NCBI GenBank assembly: GCA_030673085.1
Contig: DAOVFE010000169.1
Coordinates: 1-5,097, forward strand
Length of the DNA: 5,097 nt
Source: Anaerolineales bacterium
GTDB lineage: Bacteria > Chloroflexota > Anaerolineae > Anaerolineales > E44-bin32
Direction: 5' to 3'
Shown piece after piece: positions 1 to 3,888 of this stretch. Position 1 is the first letter of the stretch. Each line of letters starts with the position of its first letter. The position numbers and the translations under genes are program-made. The notes below the pieces were generated by a model that was not told the origin of the DNA, made no database searches, and was given only the letters and a program-made list of their open reading frames with translations.

Positions 1-122
1 CCAATTGCACTGAGTAAATTAGTCGCGAAGTGGGGAGTTTATGCTTGATTATTACAGAATCTGGCTCATTGATGGGGATGATAATCGCGATTTTCGACTT
101 TTCAGACAGCCCCTTCTTCTAA

Positions 123-210
123 GGAAAAAGCCATAATGGGGGCGGTAGCTCCCAAACCCACACTTTCCACTCATCCCAACAGCAAGTTGTTGGGTTTCCT
201 GGCTTTTTCC
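123..210 (-). other. Structured 88-nt element, three-way junction (possible ncRNA or transposon-end fold)
   Basis: An 11-bp perfect outer stem pairs GGAAAAAGCCA (123-133) with TGGCTTTTTCC (200-210). Inside are two further hairpins. One is 137-154, a 7-bp stem TGGGGGC/GCTCCCA with one G-T pair and a GGTA loop. The other is 175-194, a 7-bp stem CCCAACA/TGTTGGG with a 6-base loop. Read on the minus strand, the second hairpin is 20 nt long, has CTTGCT at its tip and is followed by GGGATGAGTGGA. This resembles the first hairpin of the omega-RNA-like element at 770-797, including changed but still paired stem positions. It could be a structured RNA, a subterminal fold of an insertion sequence ending at 238, or on the plus strand a weak terminator, since the closing arm contains TTTTT. 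The strand is a guess based on that resemblance. Confidence 0.35.
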
Positions 211-218
211 CATGATTC

Positions 219-238
219 CTCTCTTTTTCAACACTCTC
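219..238 (-). repeat. Copy of the inverted-repeat end sequence found at 3194 and 3465
   Basis: On the minus strand this reads GAGAGTGTTGAAAAAGAGAG. It matches 18 of 20 bases of the left repeat at 3194-3213 and 18 of 20 of the right repeat at 3465-3484 (minus strand). It has the same orientation as the right repeat, and ATGATT precedes both (212-217 and 3460-3465). It is probably the right end of a related mobile element whose left end lies before position 1. No matching left end is visible in 1-218. Confidence 0.55.
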
Positions 239-288
239 GTTTTAACTATTGGCGACGTTAGTGGCTAAAAGAAGGAGACGGTCCAAAA

Positions 289-756
289 ATGGAAGGCCTG
301 AAGAAGAACTGGTGGAAGATTATCGTCATTGTTCTTGTATCATTGATTGTAGATATATTGTTTCATCAAATCATACCAGCGAACCTATCTGTTCCTTTTG
401 GTCCGAGCGTTATCGTCGAGCAAGGCTGGCTTTTGCCGGTGGCCGGTATCGCCATCCTGATGACTCTTGGAGCACTGGCGGTGGTTTTTGTTCTACTGCA
501 CGAAAATCTGCCTGGCAAGAGATCCACAAAAGGCTTATGGTATGGGATCTCGTTTGGGGGCCTTTGGCTCATAGGTTTTCTCGAGACGTGCGTTGTGTGG
601 GGAACGCCTACTATGAACGCGGTGTCTAATTGGTTGCCAGACTGCGTCCCCATTATCTTGATGTCTTTGTTGCTTGGAATATTCACGGCTAGAGATAGCG
701 ATCCTATAACCGAGAATAAGGTAGCGCCGGTTCTTATCATTGCCGCTTTTTACTAG
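289..756 (+). CDS. N-terminal fragment of split membrane protein (155 aa)
   Basis: ATG 289 is preceded by AAGGAG at 272-277, 11 bases away, a slightly long but acceptable spacing. The product begins with a basic stretch (KKNWWK) and shows four hydrophobic segments at about residues 11-29, 47-70, 83-104 and 119-132. The last residues, VAPVLIIAAFY, look like the first half of a fifth helix that is cut off. The stop TAG (754-756) is formed by the first bases of the inserted element. No enzyme motif or known family is recognised. If translated as it stands, the product is a truncated membrane protein whose function is unknown. Confidence 0.6.
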   Translation: MEGLKKNWWKIIVIVLVSLIVDILFHQIIPANLSVPFGPSVIVEQGWLLPVAGIAILMTLGALAVVFVLLHENLPGKRSTKGLWYGISFGGLWLIGFLETCVVWGTPTMNAVSNWLPDCVPIILMSLLLGIFTARDSDPITENKVAPVLIIAAFY

Positions 757-935
757 CTGAAGAAGAATGCCCCTCAGCTTGCTTAGGGGATGAATGGACT
801 GTGCCTAAGGGCTAGCAGGGCGTGACGCCTTGAGCTAGTAATAAACAAAATCCGTACCTATAGGGGCAGAATTCCGTAATGGGGGATGTCCCTTAAGGAC
901 AACCCTAAAGGAATTCTGAGGATTTTGTCATTTAC
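754..935 (+). mobile_element. Non-autonomous IS200/IS605-like insertion carrying an omega-RNA (HEARO-like) fold
   Basis: The 182-bp segment interrupts the membrane gene. TTTAC lies immediately before it (749-753) and again as its last five bases (931-935). Members of the IS200/IS605 superfamily insert 3' of a short fixed target, make no duplication, and cut at related sequences at both ends; IS608 uses TTAC as its target. Excision at these two sites would restore one TTTAC and the reading frame. Hairpins sit near both ends, at 770-789 and in the nested fold 848-926, as expected for single-strand TnpA recognition. No tnpA, iscB, isrB or tnpB is present, so movement would need a transposase in trans. 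The boundaries come from the frame-restoring join and the repeat, not from comparison with an empty site. Confidence 0.65.
761..926 (+). ncRNA. HEARO-like RNA / IscB-type omega RNA (solitary)
   Basis: Three folds are visible in order. The first is a 20-nt hairpin CCCCT/AGGGG at 770-789. The second is CTAGC-AGGGCG/CGCCTT-GCTAG at 812-838, with a TGA loop and a two-base bulge. The third is a large nested fold: AAAATCC (848-854) with GGATTTT (920-926), then AGAATTCC (868-875) with GGAATTCT (910-917), enclosing GTCC/GGAC (888-891 with 897-900). Stretches such as GACGCCTTGAGCTAGTAA and ATGTCCCTTAAGGACAACCC match my recollection of the HEARO family, now known as the guide RNA of IscB/IsrB nucleases. 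In those systems the guide lies at the 5' end, taken from flanking DNA, and the nuclease ORF follows the RNA. Here no nuclease follows. The orientation is the same as the host gene, so host transcription would produce it. Family assignment is from memory; exact ends are uncertain. Confidence 0.65.
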
Positions 936-1289
936 TTGGTTGGGAGGTACTTTGCGTATTGGGTTGTAAAAACCAATGCCGCCTATAATGCGAATCCACT
1001 TTTTGTCTTCCTATGGACTTTAGTGATGGCATTGTGGATAGGCATCATGTACGCGGCTTTAGGTCCAGGATCGCGAGGACATTCGCCAATCACACGTGCG
1101 CTATGGTTTGGAGGATTGGTTCTCGGAATCGATTGGTTGATATATCATCTATTCATGCTTATTTTTTTCGAGATGCCAGCGCTTGATCTCATTACTCGAC
1201 CTGGGCTTGATGTGCTGTTTACGATTTTGGGCGTATTCGTTTTGGAGAAAACTGCTGGGAGAGTCCGGCATCCCGCAGAAGCCGTATAA
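936..1289 (+). CDS. C-terminal fragment of split membrane protein (up to 117 aa)
   Basis: The frame is open from the TAA at 906-908. The first start-like codon is TTG 936, exactly the first base after the insertion, and there is no well-placed ribosome binding site: GAGG at 918-921 is 14 bases away. The next candidate is ATG 1026. The product has a cut-off first helix (YFAYWVV), then hydrophobic segments at about residues 22-42, 56-78 and 90-104, and a short polar tail. Its arrangement repeats that of the upstream fragment, with ALWFG here matching GLWYG there. It is best read as the second half of the interrupted gene rather than an independent one. The stop codon at 1287-1289 lies within a TATAAT (1285-1290), but I see no good -35 box for it. 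Confidence 0.5.
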   Translation: MVGRYFAYWVVKTNAAYNANPLFVFLWTLVMALWIGIMYAALGPGSRGHSPITRALWFGGLVLGIDWLIYHLFMLIFFEMPALDLITRPGLDVLFTILGVFVLEKTAGRVRHPAEAV

Positions 1290-1299
1290 TATAAATCCT

Positions 1300-1306
1300 G
1301 GAGAGG
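1300..1306 (+). promoter_or_regulatory. Ribosome binding site deciding the GTG start of the response regulator
   Basis: GGAGAGG lies 3 bases before GTG 1310 (6 bases counting from GGAG). The in-frame ATG at 1319 would be 12 bases away, so GTG is preferred. The choice changes only three residues. Confidence 0.6.
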
Positions 1307-1309
1307 CAC

Positions 1310-1996
1310 GTGAACGAAATGATTCTGTTAGTAGACGACGAACCGAAAATCGTCAAACTAGCGCGGGATTACCTGGAGCAGGGTGGATTCAGCGTCGTTA
1401 CTGCTGCCGATGGAAAAACGGCGCTGGCGGTAGCGCGCCACGAGAGGCCTGATCTGATAGTGCTCGACTTGAATCTCCCCGGCATGGATGGTTTGGATGT
1501 TTGCCGGGCGCTGCGGCGCGAATCGGATGTGCCGATAATTATGCTTACAGCACGCGTCGAAGAGACCGACCGGCTCATCGGCTTGGAGTTGGGCGCGGAT
1601 GACTATATCACCAAGCCGTTCTCCCCCCGTGAATTAGTAGCCCGTGTGCGGGCGGTGCTGCGCCGTGTACAGGGCGGTATCCATAAGCCGGGCTTAATCC
1701 GAGTAGGGGACCTGGAGATTGACATGAATGGCCATTGTGTAACCCGCGCCGGAGAGCCGATTCATCTCACCCGCGGCGAGTTCAGCCTGCTATCTACCCT
1801 GGCCCAGCACCCTGGCCAGACTTTCACCCGAGCGCAATTGCTCGACCGGCTGCATGGCGTCGCATACGAGGGATTTGACCGCAGCATAGATGCCCATATA
1901 AAGAATATTCGCCGTAAGCTAGAGATCAACCCTGCTGAGCCACACTATGTACTCACCGTCTATGGCATTGGCTACAAGTTCAGCGACGAGGTGTGA
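1310..1996 (+). CDS. OmpR/PhoB-family two-component response regulator
   Basis: This 228-residue protein has the full length of the family. Residues about 3-118 form a receiver domain: acidic pocket D9 and D10 (LLVDDEPK), phospho-acceptor D53 (LIVLDLNLPGMDG), T80 in MLTAR, and K102 in the TKPF motif. GADDY precedes the lysine as usual. Residues about 131-226 form a winged-helix DNA-binding domain (HLTRGEFSLLSTLAQHPGQ), with recognition-helix region RSIDAHIKNIRRKLE and wing VLTVYGIGYKF. It would bind promoter DNA in the cytoplasm after phosphorylation by the kinase encoded immediately downstream, whose start overlaps its stop. It follows the disrupted membrane gene by 20 bp, so the insertion may affect its expression. 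All key residues are present and the gene looks intact. Targets cannot be deduced from the sequence. Family assignment is secure; a specific ortholog name is not. Confidence 0.96.
   Translation: MNEMILLVDDEPKIVKLARDYLEQGGFSVVTAADGKTALAVARHERPDLIVLDLNLPGMDGLDVCRALRRESDVPIIMLTARVEETDRLIGLELGADDYITKPFSPRELVARVRAVLRRVQGGIHKPGLIRVGDLEIDMNGHCVTRAGEPIHLTRGEFSLLSTLAQHPGQTFTRAQLLDRLHGVAYEGFDRSIDAHIKNIRRKLEINPAEPHYVLTVYGIGYKFSDEV
1988..1993 (+). promoter_or_regulatory. Shine-Dalgarno GAGGTG inside the regulator's last codons
   Basis: GAGGTG covers the final codons of the response regulator. It is 5 bases from a TTG at 1999 but overlaps the GTG at 1993. On spacing alone TTG 1999 is the better kinase start; with either codon the two genes are translationally coupled. 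Confidence 0.45.
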
Positions 1997-3195
1997 TCTT
2001 GAATGGCAAAAATAGTTGGAGACACCATAAACATAGACCGCATCCGCCATGGGCGAAATGGGATCACGACCGCCAGTTCCCCGGCTGGCCGCAAGAATGG
2101 CATCGCAAGCGGCGATTTCTCTTTTTCCGCTTTGCCGGGATCTTCGTTTTCATAACCCTGCTGGTGTTGGGTGGGGTAGCGGCTTTGACCTATCTGCTCA
2201 CTTGGCTGGTTGGGGGCAGTGGGAAAACGGCGGTTTTAGTATGGGTTGTGGGGTGTGGCCTGGCGCTGGCGCTGCCGTTGTTGGCGATACGGGCTTTTCG
2301 GTCTGTAGCTACCCCGCTGGCCGACGTTATGGCAGCCGCTGACGCCGTAGCCGAGGGCGACCTTAGTGTACGCGTGCCGAAGCCAACACATGGCTTCCGC
2401 GAGTTCAGTAAGCTGGCTGAGTCGTTTAACCGCATGGCTGAGGAACTTGAACGCTCGGACCAGCGGCGCCGTAACCTCACTGCCGACGTGGCCCACGAGC
2501 TGCGCACGCCGCTGCATATAATCCAGGGGAACCTAGAAGGCATCCTCGACGATGTATATGAACCAACGAAGAAGCATATTGGCGCCACGCTGGAAGAGAC
2601 ACGCTTACTGGCACGGCTGGTGGACGACTTGCGAACGCTATCGCTGGCGGAGGCGGGACAATTGCCGCTGACACGGGAGCCGGTGGATGTGATCGAATTA
2701 TTGGCGGACGTATCTACCAGCTTCAGCGGTCAGGCCGATGCGGCAGGTATAAAATTGCGCGTAGAACCATCCTTAGAATCCCTAAACGGAGCCGAAGGCG
2801 ACCAGCCCATGATGACAATCACAGCAGACTTAGGGCGGCTGGATCAGTTGCTGGGCAATTTAATGGCCAATGCGCTGCGCCACACACCGCCCGGTGGGGT
2901 CATCACACTCCGGGCCGAACCTATCCTGAGCTCAGTCGAAGTATCAATTGACGATGGCGTCCGTATCATCATACAAGACACAGGCGAGGGTATCCCTCCT
3001 GAGGATTTACCCTATATTTTCGACCGCTTCTGGCGCGGCGACCGGTCGCGCTCCCACATCGATGGGGCAGGGAGCGGGTTAGGACTGGCCATCGCCCGGC
3101 AGTTAGTGCGGGCGCACGGCGGCCGAATTGACGTCGAGAGTGAACCAGGCCAGGGGACAACGTTCACCATTGAGTTGCCGGCGGATGGAAAGTGA
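1993..3195 (+). CDS. HAMP-domain sensor histidine kinase (BaeS-like architecture)
   Basis: The protein has 400 residues from GTG 1993, or 398 from TTG 1999, which has the better-spaced ribosome site. The start overlaps the regulator's TGA. Residues 1-41 are cytoplasmic and rich in His, Trp, Pro and Arg. Helices at about 43-73 and 80-99 are joined by only a few residues, so there is almost no external sensor domain; sensing may be within the membrane or through a partner such as the upstream membrane protein. HAMP follows at about 100-153 (P108, EGDLSVRVP). The dimerisation domain carries phospho-acceptor H168 in DVAHELRTPL. The ATPase domain shows the N box (N289, N293), G1 DTGEGI (D329), F box YIFDRFWRGD, and G2 GSGLGLAI (361-367). 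All catalytic residues are present, so it should autophosphorylate and pass phosphate to D53 of the neighbour. The ORF ends in TIELPADGK; its TGA (3193-3195) straddles the edge of a downstream repeat element. Confidence 0.95.
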   Translation: MILNGKNSWRHHKHRPHPPWAKWDHDRQFPGWPQEWHRKRRFLFFRFAGIFVFITLLVLGGVAALTYLLTWLVGGSGKTAVLVWVVGCGLALALPLLAIRAFRSVATPLADVMAAADAVAEGDLSVRVPKPTHGFREFSKLAESFNRMAEELERSDQRRRNLTADVAHELRTPLHIIQGNLEGILDDVYEPTKKHIGATLEETRLLARLVDDLRTLSLAEAGQLPLTREPVDVIELLADVSTSFSGQADAAGIKLRVEPSLESLNGAEGDQPMMTITADLGRLDQLLGNLMANALRHTPPGGVITLRAEPILSSVEVSIDDGVRIIIQDTGEGIPPEDLPYIFDRFWRGDRSRSHIDGAGSGLGLAIARQLVRAHGGRIDVESEPGQGTTFTIELPADGK

Positions 3196-3213
3196 GAGTG
3201 TTGAAAAAAAGAA
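3194..3213 (+). repeat. Left terminal inverted repeat
   Basis: This is the left arm of the 291-bp element. Its first two bases (GA) complete the TGA stop codon of the histidine kinase, the T being chromosomal if the element starts at GAGAG as all three copies suggest. Confidence 0.55.
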
Positions 3214-3291
3214 CATATTAGTCAGTGCAGAAACCCGCAATAAGCGATAGCGTGGGACGTGCGCTGGGAATATTCTAGCTTTTTAACTTGA

Positions 3292-3347
3292 GATGGTCTA
3301 TATGGTGCGGGAGCAGAGTTCCCGCACCATATAGACCATCCTTTTTT
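3292..3347 (+). terminator. Strong rho-independent terminator, perfect 21-bp stem
   Basis: GATGGTCTATATGGTGCGGGA (split as 3292-3300 and 3301-3312) pairs without mismatch with 3320-3340 around a 7-base loop (3313-3319). C and then TTTTTT (3342-3347) follow. It is about 100 bases after the kinase stop and probably ends the operon transcript. The stem is longer than most terminators need and may also belong to a dispersed palindrome family together with 3715-3755. Confidence 0.8.
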
Positions 3348-3381
3348 GAAGGCAGATAATCTCTTCAAAGCCCTCGTATAG

Positions 3382-3409
3382 TTGAATGAAAATCGATATT
3401 CGCTATAAT
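3382..3409 (+). promoter_or_regulatory. Sigma70-like promoter, outward-facing near the element's right end
   Basis: TTGAAT (3382-3387), a 16-base spacer and TATAAT (3404-3409) resemble a housekeeping promoter: a perfect -10 box and a -35 box matching TTGACA at four of six. It lies downstream of the terminator and points toward the sensor gene at 3889, giving a leader of about 470 bases if it is the real promoter for that gene. The hairpin at 3715-3755 lies in that leader. Confidence 0.4.
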
Positions 3410-3464
3410 GAGGGTGATAAGAAACATATTTGCCCATAAAAGCGTGTTCCTTTCGGCGAATGAT

Positions 3465-3484
3465 TTCTCTTTTTCAACGCTCTC
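3465..3484 (-). repeat. Right terminal inverted repeat
   Basis: This is the right arm of the 291-bp element. ATGATT (3460-3465) just inside it is also found just inside the copy at 219-238, which suggests the two ends share ancestry beyond the 20-bp repeat. Confidence 0.55.
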
Positions 3485-3714
3485 TATAATTATGTTTGAT
3501 AAATAAAAAAAAGGATATTCTTAGATAAATAGCTCGCAAATTTGTCTCAAAACTACGTATATAATTAACATTAGATATCAATGTGTCGAAAGTTGATGGA
3601 TCAAGATCGCATGCATTCGAACCACAGATATTTATATTTTCATATGAAGCAAGACGATCTTTAATATTAATGGATGAATACACTAAAAAAGGCGCAAATG
3701 CGAGAATGGAGACT
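3485..3714. other. AT-rich stretch without a supportable gene
   Basis: Composition shifts to strongly AT-rich with many short A and T runs, unlike the flanking genes. A 69-codon minus-strand frame (3474-3683) starts at GTG without a ribosome binding site and ends inside the repeat. A plus-strand frame (3583-3786) runs through the palindrome at 3715-3755. Neither resembles a known protein. TATAAT-like boxes occur (3485-3490 and near 3560), but without a convincing -35 box at the right distance. Confidence 0.4.
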
Positions 3715-3755
3715 GTATATATGGGGCGTGGGCGAAGCCCACGCCCCAGATATAC
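3715..3755. repeat. Long GC-rich palindrome (hairpin), possibly terminator-like
   Basis: GTATAT, A, TGGGGCGTGGGC (3715-3733) pairs with GCCCACGCCCCA, G, ATATAC (3737-3755) around a GAA loop: 12 perfect pairs, one A/G mismatch, then 6 more. The next T run (TTTTTT, 3779-3784) is 23 bases away, too far for a standard terminator. It shares with the hairpin at 3292-3340 a TATATGG-(GC-rich)-GGG arm, which suggests a dispersed palindromic repeat. On RNA it would be a very stable hairpin in the leader of the downstream gene. Confidence 0.6.
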
Positions 3756-3876
3756 CCCCTTTCCCTACTGGTGGATGCTTTTTTAAGTAGACTCATGTAT
3801 GATTCTATGTAAATGAAATTAGGGAAACCCTCTTTCTTAGCCGGAATATCGAATTTAACAAGCAGGGGAACTCGAT

Positions 3877-3882
3877 AAGGGA
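3877..3882 (+). promoter_or_regulatory. Ribosome binding site of the Cache-HAMP sensor
   Basis: AAGGGA lies 6 bases before ATG 3889 and supports that start. No other in-frame start with a comparable site is apparent upstream. Confidence 0.6.
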
Positions 3883-3888
3883 TAGATC

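Larger units (their letters stand above)
1..248. other. Non-coding leader region with folded DNA/RNA and a repeat end; no convincing gene
   Basis: No open frame here looks like a gene. Frame 1 is open from the window edge to a TGA at 46-48 and would encode only PIALSKLVAKWGVYA, possibly the tail of an upstream gene, but 15 residues cannot be assigned. The minus-strand frame at 52-234 starts inside a repeat end and runs through two hairpins, so it is probably spurious. What can be supported is the fold at 123-210 and the inverted-repeat-like end at 219-238, listed separately. Confidence 0.5.
289..1289 (+). pseudogene. Membrane-protein gene split by a 182-bp insertion at 754-935
   Basis: The frame opened at 289 runs to TAC at 751-753 and then meets TAG inside an insertion. 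Joining 753 directly to 936 continues the same reading frame (TTT TAC TTG GTT GGG AGG) and gives a 272-residue protein ending at TAA 1287-1289. The insertion is 182 bp, not a multiple of three, so the halves are in different frames today. The join restores a plausible helix, VAPVLIIAAFY followed by LVGRYFAYWVV. It also makes the second half a repeat of the first: one helix, a second helix, a loop, an LW(Y/F)G motif, then two more helices (residues 82-86 and about 210-214 of the rebuilt protein). I do not recognise the family. The product would be a polytopic inner-membrane protein with about eight segments. It is 20 bp upstream of the response regulator and probably co-transcribed with it. The alternative is two separate paralogous genes, the second lacking its first helix. 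Confidence 0.7.
3194..3484. mobile_element. 291-bp MITE-like element with 20-bp terminal inverted repeats
   Basis: The left end GAGAGTGTTGAAAAAAAGAA (3194-3213) and the reverse complement of 3465-3484, GAGAGCGTTGAAAAAGAGAA, agree at 18 of 20 bases. A third copy of this end lies at 219-238. No convincing gene lies inside: the minus-strand frame at 3222-3437 runs straight through a terminator hairpin. The interior holds that hairpin and an outward promoter. No target-site duplication is evident (left flank GGAAAGT, right flank TATAATT), so it may be old, or its ends may come from separate insertions. The transposase family that would mobilise it is not identified. Confidence 0.5.

Noticed and set aside
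1..48. Open frame at the left edge ending PIALSKLVAKWGVYA
   Set aside because: Only 15 codons are visible with no recognisable motif, and its stop is 190 bases from the nearest repeat end, so it cannot be called a gene tail or transposase with any support.
52..234. Minus-strand 60-codon frame
   Set aside because: It begins within the repeat end, passes through two hairpins of the 123-210 fold and has a Ser/Arg-rich sequence unlike a folded protein.
249..629. Plus-strand 126-codon frame overlapping the membrane gene
   Set aside because: It is a shadow frame with Arg/Cys/Trp-rich sequence; the frame at 289 has a ribosome site and clear membrane helices.
1285..1290. TATAAT just before the response regulator
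   Set aside because: The expected -35 position (about 1262-1267, AGTCCG) is poor, and the TAA inside it is the stop of the preceding gene, so a separate promoter is not supported.
3222..3437. Minus-strand 71-codon frame in the 291-bp element
   Set aside because: It reads through the perfect 21-bp terminator hairpin and resembles no transposase.
3474..3683. Minus-strand 69-codon frame ending HNYRER
   Set aside because: GTG start without a ribosome binding site, in AT-rich DNA, with its stop inside the inverted repeat; probably open by chance.
3583..3786. Plus-strand 67-codon frame
   Set aside because: Its second half is the translated palindrome (GRGRSPRPRY), typical of a spurious frame.
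3798..3803. TATGAT as a possible -10 box nearer the Cache sensor
   Set aside because: The sequence 17 bases upstream (TGCTTT) is a poor -35 box; it is less convincing than the promoter at 3382-3409.
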